A stretch of DNA of 64,000 nucleotides from Spongiibacter pelagi (GCF_014705705.1 NZ_JACXLD010000002.1:248001-312000); one strand, 5' to 3'. Numbered from the stretch's first letter, positions 27,713 through 37,225 are shown. Notes: generated from the letters alone by a model not told the origin. Program-made: numbers and translations.

Positions 27713-28156
27713 ATGAGCTATTCAGCAGGTAGAGCAACCCAGGCTTACGCCAATATGGGCGTACAATCGAAATTGGCGGCGGCAAGCCCCTATCGCCTGA
27801 TTCAAATGCTGATGGACGGTGCGCTGGATCGTATGGCAATTGCCAAAGGTCAAATTGTGCGTAAAGAAATTGCCAATAAAACCCAGAGCATCACCCGCGC
27901 TATTGGCATTATTGACGGTCTGCGTATGAGCTTGGATCACTCGGTGAATCCAGATCTGAGCAACAATCTTGAAAATCTCTACGACTATATGAATCGCCGT
28001 TTGTTATTGGCCAATATCAATAACGATTGCGAGATTATTGATGAAGTTATCGGCTTGCTGCGCGAGCTGAAAGAAGCCTGGGATGCCATTCCGCCGCAAA
28101 TGGATCAAGGCATGAGCGAAAGTGCTCAGCAGCGTATGGCGGTGGCGAATGCCTAA
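27713..28156 (+). CDS. fliS: Flagellin export chaperone FliS
   Basis: 147 residues. AASPYRLIQMLMDGALDRMA and the LYDYMNRRLLLANINND segment are diagnostic. FliS binds the C-terminal tail of flagellin to stop premature polymerisation. The tail beyond residue 125 is longer than in enterics. Confidence 0.95.
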   Translation: MSYSAGRATQAYANMGVQSKLAAASPYRLIQMLMDGALDRMAIAKGQIVRKEIANKTQSITRAIGIIDGLRMSLDHSVNPDLSNNLENLYDYMNRRLLLANINNDCEIIDEVIGLLRELKEAWDAIPPQMDQGMSESAQQRMAVANA

Positions 28157-28215
28157 GATCGACGTCTACCTAGGCTAGGTTAGAAACACCAAAGAATTCT
28201 TTAGAGATAGCGACA

Positions 28216-28557
28216 ATGGTTATTCAATTTCCTCCCCGTGAGCAACGTTCAGCTCGACAGCAACAGCTTGCTGACCTTTACGCCTTTAGTGAAGAAATAT
28301 TGACCTTGGGTGAGCAAGGTGAATGGAAGCAGGCTTTGGCTACCCAGCGCATTCGCCGGGAAAACATGGATGCTTTCTTTTCCACGCCAACCAGTCTCGA
28401 AGACAGCGGTTTAGTGAGGCAGGTGATTGAGGCGATTTTGGAGCTGGATCGCAAAGTTTCCACAATGTTGTACCATCAGCGCAGCGAGCTGGTCGAAGAG
28501 CGCGAGCAGCAGCGTCATAACGGCCGCCAGCTTGGCGAATACGTTAGGCACTCCTGA
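28216..28557 (+). CDS. fliT: FliT-like flagellar protein
   Basis: 113 residues, all predicted helical and highly charged. Position after fliS and the composition fit FliT, the FliD chaperone, but sequence conservation of this family is poor, so the identity rests largely on context. Probably cotranscribed with fliS (59-bp gap, no terminator). Confidence 0.65.
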   Translation: MVIQFPPREQRSARQQQLADLYAFSEEILTLGEQGEWKQALATQRIRRENMDAFFSTPTSLEDSGLVRQVIEAILELDRKVSTMLYHQRSELVEEREQQRHNGRQLGEYVRHS

Positions 28558-28587
28558 TTACGGTCTTTTCCCATCCTCTGTGTTTTG

Positions 28588-28609
28588 CGGATTCAGGCTG
28601 CTGAATCCG
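28588..28609. terminator. Hairpin after fliT, possible terminator
   Basis: CGGATTCAG-GCTG-CTGAATCCG, a perfect 9-bp stem 30 bp past the fliT stop. No T-run follows, so termination is uncertain. Confidence 0.4.
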
Positions 28610-28722
28610 TAAGGCTTTCCAAACTCCCCGGTTTTGCTTATTGTCTGCGCTGTTATTTGTGCAGTGGGTTTCTACAAATCGGATCTATTTCCCCTAGTTC
28701 TGCACGGAATTTTACGTATTAA

Positions 28723-28750
28723 CTTGTCTTTGCGACAACTGCACTATACT
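28723..28750 (+). promoter_or_regulatory. sigma70-like promoter of the FleQ-type regulator gene
   Basis: -10 TATACT at 28745-28750 with a weak -35 around TTGTCT at 28724. An inverted repeat TTGTC-TTTGC-GACAA (28724-28738) covers the spacer and -35, a possible operator. Confidence 0.45.
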
Positions 28751-28781
28751 GAGAAATAAGCAGTGATTAGGTTAGGGGCAA

Positions 28782-29885
28782 ATGGCAGACAGCTTGCAGG
28801 GGGTCATATTGAGCGACAAGCGAATGGATCGGGGTGACAACACATCCTCATCCATGCAAACGGTTGATCAGCTTGTCAATCAAGTTGCGGGGTTTGATAC
28901 CCTGGTGCTTATCCGTGGTGAATCCGGCAGTGGTAAAGAGGTGGTTGCCCGCAAAATTCATCAAGCCTCTAATCGTTCCAGCCGTCCATTTGTGCCCGTA
29001 AACTGCGGCGCAATTCCTGCTGATCTACTTGAAAGCGAACTCTTTGGTCACGAAAAAGGCGCGTTTACCGGTGCCATTGCCACTCGTAAAGGCCGTTTCG
29101 AAATGGCAGAGGGCGGTACCTTATTTCTCGACGAAATTGGTGATATGAGCCTGCCCATGCAGGTTAAATTACTGCGGGTATTGCAGGAGCGTACCTTTGA
29201 ACGCGTCGGTAGTAATGAACCGCGTAAATGCGATGTGCGTATTCTGGCGGCGACCCACCGCAATTTAGAAACCATGGTGGAGGACGGCTCATTCCGTCAG
29301 GACTTGTTTTTTCGCCTAGATGTTTTCCCGATTGAAGTCCCCCCGCTGCGCGATCACGTTGAAGACGTGCCGTTACTAATGGGTAAATTTATTGCCAAGT
29401 TGCACAGTCGCGGCATGAAATCGCCCAAGTATTCCAAAAGTGCGATGCGCGCTTTACAGATTTATGCCTGGCCGGGCAATGTGCGCGAATTGGAAAACCT
29501 GATGGAGCGCATGGCGATTACCCATTCGGGCCAGACGGTCACTGCACAGGATTTACCGCGTCAGTATCGCGTTCTGGATTTGGTTGATGATGACGAGCTG
29601 GATGAACGCGAGGATCAAGATGCGTTGATGGATGCGCTAACCATTGGGCGTGTAGTTAATGGTGAAGCATTTGCTGGCTTAGATCATCCTGAGAAAAGTG
29701 AGCCGGAGAGAATATTGCCGGAGGCGGGCATCGATTTGAAAGACCATATCCAAAATCTGGAAAAGTGGTATATCGAAGAAGCGCTGCGCCGTGAAGAGGG
29801 CGTGATTACTCGTGCTGCTCAGTTATTGGGGCTGCAACGCACAACGCTTGCCGAAAAAATGAAAAAGCTGGGTATTTCTAGCTGA
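28782..29885 (+). CDS. Sigma54-dependent flagellar master regulator, FleQ/FlrA-like, receiver-less
   Basis: 367 residues. The AAA+ domain has Walker A GESGSGKE (46-53), sigma54-contacting GAFTGA (93-98), Walker B GTLFLDEIGD, and the R-finger region; a C-terminal Fis-type HTH (ITRAAQLLGLQRTTLAEKMK) follows. It aligns with FleQ/FlrA from the start of the AAA+ domain, including the VPVNCGAIPADLLESELFGH stretch. The roughly 140-residue N-terminal receiver-like domain is absent and no in-frame start lies upstream. It probably drives the class II sigma54 promoters here. Confidence 0.85.
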   Translation: MADSLQGVILSDKRMDRGDNTSSSMQTVDQLVNQVAGFDTLVLIRGESGSGKEVVARKIHQASNRSSRPFVPVNCGAIPADLLESELFGHEKGAFTGAIATRKGRFEMAEGGTLFLDEIGDMSLPMQVKLLRVLQERTFERVGSNEPRKCDVRILAATHRNLETMVEDGSFRQDLFFRLDVFPIEVPPLRDHVEDVPLLMGKFIAKLHSRGMKSPKYSKSAMRALQIYAWPGNVRELENLMERMAITHSGQTVTAQDLPRQYRVLDLVDDDELDEREDQDALMDALTIGRVVNGEAFAGLDHPEKSEPERILPEAGIDLKDHIQNLEKWYIEEALRREEGVITRAAQLLGLQRTTLAEKMKKLGISS

Positions 29886-30023
29886 CGCCGAGTAAGGCAG
29901 TCTGTTTTATCTCCGAGTATTCCTCTTTTACCCGCCGGATATCTCCCTATCTATTTCGGGTAGTGTTGTTCAAGATTTTCTTGTTTGCCAGCCTACGGCC
30001 CTATTTCCGCCCGTCTGTTTTTA

Positions 30024-30076
30024 ACGCCAAAAACCTACCGCTAGCGGCTATTTTTCCCCTGCCAAAAAACTGTCGC
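30024..30076. promoter_or_regulatory. Paired palindromes upstream of the flrC-like operon
   Basis: CTGCCA-N6-TGTCGC at 30059-30076 and a weaker ACGCCA-N6-TACCGC at 30024-30041, both 18-bp copies of the recurrent flagellar palindrome. They lie 50-100 bp upstream of the sigma54 -24 box. Confidence 0.45.
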
Positions 30077-30125
30077 AGAGTCTAATAAATTAACTAAGCT
30101 ATTGATAATAAATAGAAAAATATAA

Positions 30126-30141
30126 TGGCATAGCCCTTGCT
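30126..30141 (+). promoter_or_regulatory. sigma54 promoter of the flrC-like operon
   Basis: TGGCATagcccTTGCT, exact -24/-12 spacing, 32 bp before the 63-residue ORF. Confidence 0.85.
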
Positions 30142-30172
30142 TAATCATGACTGTAAACCTTAGAGAGGCAGC

Positions 30173-30364
30173 ATGATGAGCGCAACGCCAAACCAGAATT
30201 CAAACGCCCCACTCAGTAGTGAACTGCTGTGCAATTTTCTGCTTCAGCAGGAATTGTCTTACAGCGAAGCGGTTTTGACTGAGGCTCTGAAATCACTGTC
30301 GCGCTCCGCCCCTGTTAGCCAGAAGTTGAGCGATAAGGCCGTTGTTTTTGGAGGCCGTTCATGA
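30173..30364 (+). CDS. Small protein of unknown function in place of the FleS/FlrB kinase
   Basis: 63 residues, AGAGAGGCAGC upstream. Its last bases overlap the next start (ATGA, 30361), so translation is coupled to the regulator. Polar N terminus (SATPNQNSNAPL), then a short helical stretch with ELLCNFLLQQELSYSEAVLTE; no transmembrane segment and no kinase motif. I do not recognise a family. Alternatives are a remnant of the kinase or receiver, or a small regulator of the activator. Confidence 0.6.
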   Translation: MMSATPNQNSNAPLSSELLCNFLLQQELSYSEAVLTEALKSLSRSAPVSQKLSDKAVVFGGRS

Positions 30365-31404
30365 GCAATCTTATTGTTGCTGATCCCAAATCGCAATTGG
30401 TGTTAGGCCTTGCTGGTCGTGTGGCTGAAACCAATGCCACGGTGCTGTTGGCCGGTCACAGCGGTGTTGGTAAGGAAGTATACGCCCGCTTTATTCACGC
30501 GCATTCTTCACGCCGTGAACAAGCCTTTATTGCGGTGAATTGTGCGGCGATTCCAGAGCAGATGCTTGAGGCAATGTTGTTTGGTTATGAGAAAGGCGCT
30601 TTTACCGGCGCGTTAACTGCACATCCAGGTAAGTTCGAACAGGCCAATGGCGGCACGCTATTGCTGGATGAAATTTCCGAAATGGATATTGGTCTACAGG
30701 CCAAATTACTGCGTGCAATTCAAGAGCGCGAAATTGAGCGCCTCGGCAGCACTAAGACCATTAAGTTGGATGTGCGCCTTATCGCCACTACTAACCGCGA
30801 TCTTAAACAACAGGTAAAAGACGGCGAGTTTCGTGAAGACTTGTTTTACCGCCTAAGCGTTTTCCCCATCGCGATTCCCGCATTGAAAGACCGCCCTGCG
30901 GATATTTTGCCGCTGGCCAGTTATTTCATTAGCCGTGATCGCCATGTGCATAACCCCGACAATATGTTGACCCGCGAGGCCATCGCCAAGCTGCAAGCCT
31001 ATAACTGGCCGGGCAATGTGCGCGAGTTGGACAATGTTATTCAGCGCGCCTTGATTCTGCGTCAGGGGCAGCGCATTCAAGCGGAAGATATTCAGTTTGA
31101 TATTGGTCTGGATTTCAATGAATCGCTCTACAGTGCGGTTGCCAGTACCGATGCTTTTGCTGAGCCGCGCCAGGACGCACCGAGTGAAACAGGCTTTCAT
31201 CGCGATACGGGTTTGACGGTTGCCGATGAGTTCGCACATGAGCCGCAACTGGACGCAGCGATGCGTGATCAGGAAATGCGTTTAATCGATCAGGCCTTGA
31301 AAGAAGGCAAATCAAAAAAACATGCCGCCGAAATTTTGGGCATCAGCCCGCGTACCCTGCGTTACAAAATTGCCCGCCTGCGTGAGCAGGGCTGTGCGAT
31401 TTAA
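30361..31404 (+). CDS. Sigma54-dependent flagellar activator, FleR/FlrC-like, receiver-less
   Basis: 347 residues. Walker A GHSGVGKE (32-39), GAFTGA (79-84), Walker B GTLLLDEIS, and a C-terminal Fis-type HTH (KKHAAEILGISPRTLRYKI). It resembles FleR/FlrC over AAA+ and HTH but starts immediately before the AAA+ domain; the phosphorylatable receiver of FlrC is missing, and so is an FlrB/FleS kinase gene. It should activate the class III sigma54 promoters (flgB, flgK, fliK, fliL and others) by a kinase-independent route (inference). Confidence 0.85.
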   Translation: MSNLIVADPKSQLVLGLAGRVAETNATVLLAGHSGVGKEVYARFIHAHSSRREQAFIAVNCAAIPEQMLEAMLFGYEKGAFTGALTAHPGKFEQANGGTLLLDEISEMDIGLQAKLLRAIQEREIERLGSTKTIKLDVRLIATTNRDLKQQVKDGEFREDLFYRLSVFPIAIPALKDRPADILPLASYFISRDRHVHNPDNMLTREAIAKLQAYNWPGNVRELDNVIQRALILRQGQRIQAEDIQFDIGLDFNESLYSAVASTDAFAEPRQDAPSETGFHRDTGLTVADEFAHEPQLDAAMRDQEMRLIDQALKEGKSKKHAAEILGISPRTLRYKIARLREQGCAI

Positions 31405-31417
31405 GGGGGAGTAAGTC

Positions 31418-31795
31418 ATGTCAGATATGCGCGTAGACAGTTTGCTAAATCAGATCCGGGCGATCCGCCAGCAAACCACCATGCCCGGCGCACCCCAGCA
31501 AGCGGGAATAAATCCGGTTGATTTGGATGTTCGTCAGACCGGTCAGATTGGTGAAGTTTCACCACGTGATCGGGTTGATTTTGGCGCCATGCTCAAACAA
31601 TCCATCGACAGTGTAAATGACGCCCAGCAGCGCTCCTCGCAAAGTGCGGCTGCGTTTGAGCGCGGTGATAAAAACGTCACCCTGACCGAGGTAATGGTGA
31701 ACATGCAAAAAGCCGATGTGTCGATGAAGGCCGCCGTGGAAGTGCGCAATAAATTTGTCGATGCCTACAACGAAGTGATGCGGATGTCGATTTAA
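31418..31795 (+). CDS. fliE: Flagellar hook-basal body protein FliE
   Basis: 125 residues. DFGAMLKQSIDSVNDAQQ and the C-terminal TEVMVNMQKADVSMKAAVEV are the FliE signature. FliE joins the MS ring to the rod. No own sigma54 promoter is visible; it follows the flrC-like gene by 13 bp and is probably read from 30126. Confidence 0.94.
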   Translation: MSDMRVDSLLNQIRAIRQQTTMPGAPQQAGINPVDLDVRQTGQIGEVSPRDRVDFGAMLKQSIDSVNDAQQRSSQSAAAFERGDKNVTLTEVMVNMQKADVSMKAAVEVRNKFVDAYNEVMRMSI

Positions 31796-31873
31796 TCACC
31801 CTTGGCAAGCGCCGGTGATTGAATAATTTTTAACAAGTAACGCAATACCCAAATAGATTCTGAGAGAGCAAAC

Positions 31874-33502
31874 ATGGCCGAAACCGCAGTTCAAACAAGC
31901 AAGCAACCCGGAATGCTGGGCCCGCTGGCACCTTTGTTAAAGAACGATGTGTTGCGTCAGTTGCTACTGCTAGTCGGTATCGCGGCCAGTGTGGCTATTG
32001 GCGGGGCATCGGTTTTCTGGATGCAGGGCAAAGACTACCGCACCTTATACGCCTCGGTCGCGCCGGAGCGCGCCAGTGCGTTGATTGATACCTTGACCGC
32101 TGCTGGAATCGCTTATCGCCTTGAAGATGCCACCGGCGATATCCAAGTTCCTGCGGATCAATTGCACGAAGCGCGCATTAAAGTTGCCGGCCAAGGTTTG
32201 ACCAATGATGGCAGCGGTATGGCCATGCTGGAAAAAGAGCAGGGTTTTGGTGTTAGCGAGTTCATGCAGTCTAAGAAATACCAGTATGCCTTGGAGCAGG
32301 AGCTGGCGCGCACTGTTGAGAGCCTGCATCAAGTTCGTCGTGCGCGAGTGCATTTAGCGATTCCAAAGCAGTCAGTGTTTATTCGCGATCGCAAGCCACC
32401 CAGTGCCTCGGTCGTCGTCGATATTTTCCCCGGCAGCAATTTGGCTCGCAATAATGTAGAAGCCATTATTAATTTAGTGTCTTCCAGTATCAGCGGCATG
32501 GCGCCAGAAAATGTGTCGGTCATTGACCAACAGGGTCAGCTTCTTTCTAACCCCGATGAGCACGAAGACGAGCTGGCAGTGAGCACCAAGCAATTTGCCT
32601 ATCGCCAAAAATTGGAACAAGCCTATGAAGAGCGCTTGGTTAAACTTCTTCAACCATTAACCGGTGTTGGTCGCCTGCAAGTTCAGGTGTCGGCTGATGT
32701 GGATTTCACCCGCAGTCAGGAAAGCCGTGAAAGCTGGAATCCGGATAAGCAAGTTGTTCGCAGTGAACAGATTAATGAGCGCGGCGTTGCCAGTCCAGAT
32801 GAAACTGCGGCGGGTATTCCCGGTGCACTGAGCAATCAACCTCTGGGTACGGCTGCGGCAAAAGAAGAGGCCGATGCCGCGAATCCTAATGCCAGCCGCT
32901 CGGTGATTCGCAATTATGAAATTGAACGGGTTTTGAACTACCGCAGCAATTCGGCTGGCGATATTCGCAAGTTGTCGGTGGCGGTCGTGGTCGACAATAA
33001 ACACAGCCTAGATGAGAAGGGTAAGCCCGTAAGCACACCGCTATCCAATCCAGAAATTCAGCGCTTGATCCTGCTGGTTAAAGATGCGGTAGGTTTTGAT
33101 GAAGCGCGGGGCGATCGCGTCACTGTGATCTCTGCTGATTTCAATATTGAAAATCAATTTACTGAAGAGCTGGAAGCTCCAGCACTGTGGGAACAGCCTT
33201 GGTTTGCCAATCTATTACGGCAAGTCCTAACTGGCCTGGCGGTGTTGTTTATCGTATTGGTAGTACTGCGTCCGGCTATTCGCAGTCTCACTAACCGTCC
33301 GGTAGCGGCGCTGGGCAATACCGGCGCGATGGAAGCGGGTATGCAGGGCGAAGTGATGGGTCGTCCGGTGGCCGCTTTGGCCGCACCGGGGCAGGCTGCC
33401 GGCGTGAATTTAGAAGAACAGGTAACACAGGTCAAAAGCTCTGTGGACCAAGACCCAAAACGGGTTGCACAAGTGATAAATCAATGGGTGTCTGAACAAT
33501 GA
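31874..33502 (+). CDS. fliF: Flagellar MS-ring protein FliF
   Basis: 542 residues, with one transmembrane helix near residues 30-50 and another near 445-465 flanking a periplasmic ring-building domain (DYRTLYASV, YQYALEQELARTVESLHQV, VVVDIFPGSNLARNNVEAI). The C-terminal tail binds FliG, whose gene overlaps the stop. Confidence 0.96.
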   Translation: MAETAVQTSKQPGMLGPLAPLLKNDVLRQLLLLVGIAASVAIGGASVFWMQGKDYRTLYASVAPERASALIDTLTAAGIAYRLEDATGDIQVPADQLHEARIKVAGQGLTNDGSGMAMLEKEQGFGVSEFMQSKKYQYALEQELARTVESLHQVRRARVHLAIPKQSVFIRDRKPPSASVVVDIFPGSNLARNNVEAIINLVSSSISGMAPENVSVIDQQGQLLSNPDEHEDELAVSTKQFAYRQKLEQAYEERLVKLLQPLTGVGRLQVQVSADVDFTRSQESRESWNPDKQVVRSEQINERGVASPDETAAGIPGALSNQPLGTAAAKEEADAANPNASRSVIRNYEIERVLNYRSNSAGDIRKLSVAVVVDNKHSLDEKGKPVSTPLSNPEIQRLILLVKDAVGFDEARGDRVTVISADFNIENQFTEELEAPALWEQPWFANLLRQVLTGLAVLFIVLVVLRPAIRSLTNRPVAALGNTGAMEAGMQGEVMGRPVAALAAPGQAAGVNLEEQVTQVKSSVDQDPKRVAQVINQWVSEQ

Positions 33503-34566
33503 GTCAAGCTGCGCTATCTACAAAACCGGCAACGTCTGCGCCTCAATTTCCACAAGCTGCAGGAAATAGTGAACCTATGATAAGTGGAAGTGAAAAAGCC
33601 GCCCTGTTATTGCTGATGTTGGGTGAAGACCATGCTTCCAATGTATTGAAGCATGTCAGTCCTGCAGTGGTAGAGAAAATTGGCTTGGCCATGGCCAATG
33701 TGAACCGTGTGGATAAAGCACGGGCCGCTAATGTGGTTGCTGAGTTTAATTCAGCACTGCAAGCAGAAACCCCGCTGGGCATTGGTGTACAGGGTTATGT
33801 GCGCAAGCTGTTCACTACGACCTTGGGTGAGCAGCAAGGCGCGAATATGGCCGACCGGGTGTTGGGCGAAGAAGAAATTCGCGAGATCGACTCTCTGCGC
33901 TGGTTAGAGCCAGAAATGATTGCACGTATGCTTGAGGATGAGCATCCGCAAATTATTGCCATCACCCTCGCGCATATGGAAAACGAACAGGCCGCCCAAG
34001 TACTCAAGCATTTTCCAGTAGAGGTACAAGACAATATCGTATTGCGCATTGCCAATATGAAAACCATTCCCCAGTCGGCCATGAAACAGCTTGAGGAAGT
34101 GCTGCGCAAGAAACTGTCGATCACCACCAGCCTGAAAAAACGCAATCTGGATGGCCCTCAGGCGGCGGCATCGATTATCAACGGTTTGGACACCGCCTCT
34201 GAAACCCGTATTTTGGAAACCGTGGCCAAAATCGATACGGCACTGTCTGACCGTATTCACGAGCTGATGTTTGTGTTTAGCAATCTTTCTAGCTTGCCCG
34301 ACAAATCCATGCAAATGCTGTTGCGTGAAGTGTCCTCTGATTTGCTACCTGTTGCCCTCAAGGGGGCCGACGGTGCGGTGCGCGAGAAAATCCTCGGCAA
34401 TATGTCTAAGCGCGCCCGCGAAATGCTGGAAGAGGATATGGATACCCGCGGGCCAATGAAACTAAGCGATGTTGAATCCGCGCAGAAAGAAATTCTGGCT
34501 ATTGCCAGAAAGTTGGGTGAGAGCGGCCAAATTGAACTGGGCCGTGGCGGCGACGATTATATTTGA
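33499..34566 (+). CDS. fliG: Flagellar motor switch protein FliG
   Basis: 355 residues; the ATG overlaps the fliF stop (ATGA). The middle domain has EHPQIIAITLAHMENEQAAQV and the C-terminal domain FVFSNLSSLPDKSMQMLLREV with the charged torque helix. The N terminus is about 20 residues longer than in enterics. FliG is the rotor part contacting the stator. Confidence 0.96.
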   Translation: MSQAALSTKPATSAPQFPQAAGNSEPMISGSEKAALLLLMLGEDHASNVLKHVSPAVVEKIGLAMANVNRVDKARAANVVAEFNSALQAETPLGIGVQGYVRKLFTTTLGEQQGANMADRVLGEEEIREIDSLRWLEPEMIARMLEDEHPQIIAITLAHMENEQAAQVLKHFPVEVQDNIVLRIANMKTIPQSAMKQLEEVLRKKLSITTSLKKRNLDGPQAAASIINGLDTASETRILETVAKIDTALSDRIHELMFVFSNLSSLPDKSMQMLLREVSSDLLPVALKGADGAVREKILGNMSKRAREMLEEDMDTRGPMKLSDVESAQKEILAIARKLGESGQIELGRGGDDYI

Positions 34567-34574
34567 GTTTTCTT

Positions 34575-35318
34575 ATGACCGAGGTTTTTCAGGCCTTTGT
34601 GCCACGTAAAATCGAATTGGACGATGAAGCGAAAACGCTGATTCCCGCCGAAGATGCTGCCAATTCTGCGCCGCAATTTAGCGATCCTGATATTCAGCGC
34701 TGGTTGCCGCCAGTGCTGGATGGCAGCTTTGTTCCGCAAACTCATCAAACGGTGTTTGTGGCCCAGAGTGGTCAACAAGCTCCCGCTGCAACTCCAGAAC
34801 ACGATTTTGAATCGCTAAAAGAACAGGCTTACCAAGAAGCCTTTGCTCAAGGTCTGGCCGAGGGTGAGGCGCAAGCTAAGGCAATTTTGGCGGAGCAATG
34901 TCAACGTCTGCAAATGGCGATGACGGCACTGCGCGAACCGCAATCCGTTATTGATGCCCAACTGCAAGAAGAGTTGTTGCAGATGACGGTGGCACTGGCT
35001 AAACAATTGCTGCGCGCTGAGCTCAGTATTCAGCCTGAGCGTTTGAAAAGTATGATTGAAAAATCGATCAAGCAACTGCCAGTACTGAATAAAGAGTGTC
35101 AAATCTATCTCAATCCTAACGATCTCGAGGTCATGAACGAGGTGTGTGCCGGCAGCGAATCTGAAGCGGCGCAAAAACCGGATGGGTGGCAATTTATTGC
35201 CGATGCCTCTTTAGGTCAGGGTGGCTATCGTATTCACAGTGGTGACTCTACCTTGGACGACAGCATTGAAACCCGTTTGGCTGGCTTATTGGACAGCCTG
35301 ATGAACGAGGATCAATAG
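34575..35318 (+). CDS. fliH: Flagellar export ATPase regulator FliH
   Basis: 247 residues from ATG 34575 (an earlier TTG at 34563 overlaps fliG). A coiled-coil zone with [19 protein letters not shown] is the GxxxG-type repeat region of FliH, followed by the FliH C-terminal domain ([15 protein letters not shown]). It forms a complex with FliI. Confidence 0.92.
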   Translation: MTEVFQAFVPRKIELDDEAKTLIPAEDAANSAPQFSDPDIQRWLPPVLDGSFVPQTHQTVFVAQSGQQAPAATPEHDFESLKEQAYQEAFAQGLAEGEAQAKAILAEQCQRLQMAMTALREPQSVIDAQLQEELLQMTVALAKQLLRAELSIQPERLKSMIEKSIKQLPVLNKECQIYLNPNDLEVMNEVCAGSESEAAQKPDGWQFIADASLGQGGYRIHSGDSTLDDSIETRLAGLLDSLMNEDQ

Positions 35319-35320
35319 GC

Positions 35321-36679
35321 ATGTCCGAACGCAGCCAAGCCTTGAGCCAGGTGTTTAGAGAATATCGCCAGCGCCTTAATCAGAATAGCCAAGTGCCCAC
35401 GGTAGAAGGGCAGTTGAAACGCATTGTCGGCACAACCCTCGAAGCGGTGGGTTGCCGCGCCCCTCTGGGTGGTTATTGCAAAGTGGAAACAGTCGACGGT
35501 AGCTGGCTGGAAACCGAGGTGGTTGGCTTTAGTGCCGACAAAATCTTATTGATGCCTACCGGTGAGTTGCGCGGAGTTACCCCCAATGCACGCGTTGTTC
35601 CTCTGAGCAAGGGTTCAGACGCGCCGATGGGCGATGCGCTTTTAGGCCGTGTAATTGATGCCTCGGCCAGACCGCTGGATGGAAAAGGCCCGCTGCAGTG
35701 CGCAGAACACCGCTCTCTTAACGGCAAGGCGATTAATCCACTGACCCGCAAACCGATTCGCGAGCCATTGGACACTGGTGTTAGAGCGATTAATTCACTG
35801 CTCACGGTGGGTCGCGGTCAGCGTTTGGGGCTATTTGCCGGCAGTGGCGTGGGTAAAAGTGTGTTGCTGGGCATGATGACTAAGTTCACCGATGCCGATG
35901 TGGTGGTAGTGGGTTTAATCGGTGAGCGGGGTCGGGAAGTTAAGGAATTTATCGACGAAATTCTCGGCGAAGAGGGTTTGCGTCGATCAGTGGTGATTGC
36001 CACTCCAGCCGATCATCCACCTCTGATGCGACTGCGCGGCGCGCAATTGGCGACGACCGTAGCTGAGTATTTTCGTGATCAGGGCAAGCAAGTTTTATTG
36101 CTTATGGATTCATTAACCCGCTATGCCCAAGCCCAGCGGGAAATTGCTCTGGCTACCGGTGAGCCCCCAGCCACCAAAGGGTATCCGCCTTCCGTATTTG
36201 CCAAATTGCCCGCACTGGTTGAGCGTGCCGGTAATGGCGAGGTGGGCGGCGGCTCGATCACCGCATTTTATACGGTGCTGGCAGAGGGCGATGATCAAAA
36301 TGATCCCATCGTAGACTCTGCGCGGGCGATTCTAGATGGCCATATCGTACTGTCACGGGCATTGGCGGATTCTGGTCATTATCCGGCGATTGATATCGAA
36401 AAATCGGTCAGTCGAGCGATGAATGATATTACCGATAAGCCTCATCAGGTTGCGGCTCGCCATTTCAAACAAACCTATTCGCTCTATCAACAAAACCGGG
36501 ATTTGATCACCATTGGCGCTTACCAGCGCGGTGCTGATCCGCGTTTGGATGAAGCGGTTCGTCTGTGGCCCAGCGTGCAGAAATTCTTGCAGCAGGATTT
36601 TGATCAGGCCGAAGGCTTGGATGGTTCATTAGACAAGCTAGGCCGGTTGGTTGGTGAGGATGCCGAGGTGGCTTACTAG
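35321..36679 (+). CDS. fliI: Flagellum-specific ATPase FliI
   Basis: 452 residues. Walker [12 protein letters not shown], Walker [21 protein letters not shown], and the conserved [19 protein letters not shown] are characteristic of the F1-beta-like export ATPase. It energises type III export at the basal body. It is 2 bp after fliH. Confidence 0.96.
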   Translation: MSERSQALSQVFREYRQRLNQNSQVPTVEGQLKRIVGTTLEAVGCRAPLGGYCKVETVDGSWLETEVVGFSADKILLMPTGELRGVTPNARVVPLSKGSDAPMGDALLGRVIDASARPLDGKGPLQCAEHRSLNGKAINPLTRKPIREPLDTGVRAINSLLTVGRGQRLGLFAGSGVGKSVLLGMMTKFTDADVVVVGLIGERGREVKEFIDEILGEEGLRRSVVIATPADHPPLMRLRGAQLATTVAEYFRDQGKQVLLLMDSLTRYAQAQREIALATGEPPATKGYPPSVFAKLPALVERAGNGEVGGGSITAFYTVLAEGDDQNDPIVDSARAILDGHIVLSRALADSGHYPAIDIEKSVSRAMNDITDKPHQVAARHFKQTYSLYQQNRDLITIGAYQRGADPRLDEAVRLWPSVQKFLQQDFDQAEGLDGSLDKLGRLVGEDAEVAY

Positions 36680-36775
36680 CGTGGCAAGCTCTGAGCCAGC
36701 AGAATGCGTAAATCCACGGATAGCCTGTCGGCCCTTTAGAGGAGATAGTGGGGTATCTAAAGGAGTGGTAGCGGC

Positions 36776-37225
36776 ATGAAAAAATCCCAACGAATGAAAA
36801 CCGTTCAGGCGATTGCGGATCGTGAAGAAGAGGCTCAGGCCCAACTGCTGGCTCGTCTTCAGCTTAAAGTGGAACAACAGCAACAAAAGCTGGCTGAACT
36901 CCGTCAATACCACAAAGAGTATTCACAAGCGGCGACGGTCGACCGCCGTTGCAATGTAGATTTGAATTTCCTGCAGGAAAATCGTCGTTTTCTACAAAAC
37001 CTGTCCAACGCTATCCAAAGCCAGCAATTTGCCGTTAAAGATGCTGAATTGGCGGTTAAAAAGCAGCGTCAGCGCTGGATTCAGGCGCGTTCACAATCCA
37101 TGAGTCGCAATGCCTTAACCGAGCGCTATCTCGACGCAGAGCGGCGTGAACAGGATCGAATCGAACAAAAAGTTATGGATGATATGAATAATCAGCGCTT
37201 TGTGTGGCAACACAGCCACGCCTGA
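36776..37225 (+). CDS. fliJ: Flagellar export protein FliJ
   Basis: 149 residues, almost wholly coiled coil, with QLKVEQQQQKLAELRQYHKEY and NALTERYLDAERREQDRIE. FliJ is the stalk-like component of the export ATPase. A 96-bp gap from fliI holds nothing recognisable. Confidence 0.9.
   Translation: MKKSQRMKTVQAIADREEEAQAQLLARLQLKVEQQQQKLAELRQYHKEYSQAATVDRRCNVDLNFLQENRRFLQNLSNAIQSQQFAVKDAELAVKKQRQRWIQARSQSMSRNALTERYLDAERREQDRIEQKVMDDMNNQRFVWQHSHA

Noticed and set aside
30396-30412. TGGTGT...TTGCT inside the flrC-like gene as a sigma54 promoter
   Set aside because: GG to GC spacing is 11, not 10, which normally abolishes recognition.
31804-31819. TGGCAAGCGCCGGTGA before fliF as a sigma54 promoter
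   Set aside because: The -12 part lacks the GC dinucleotide at the required distance.
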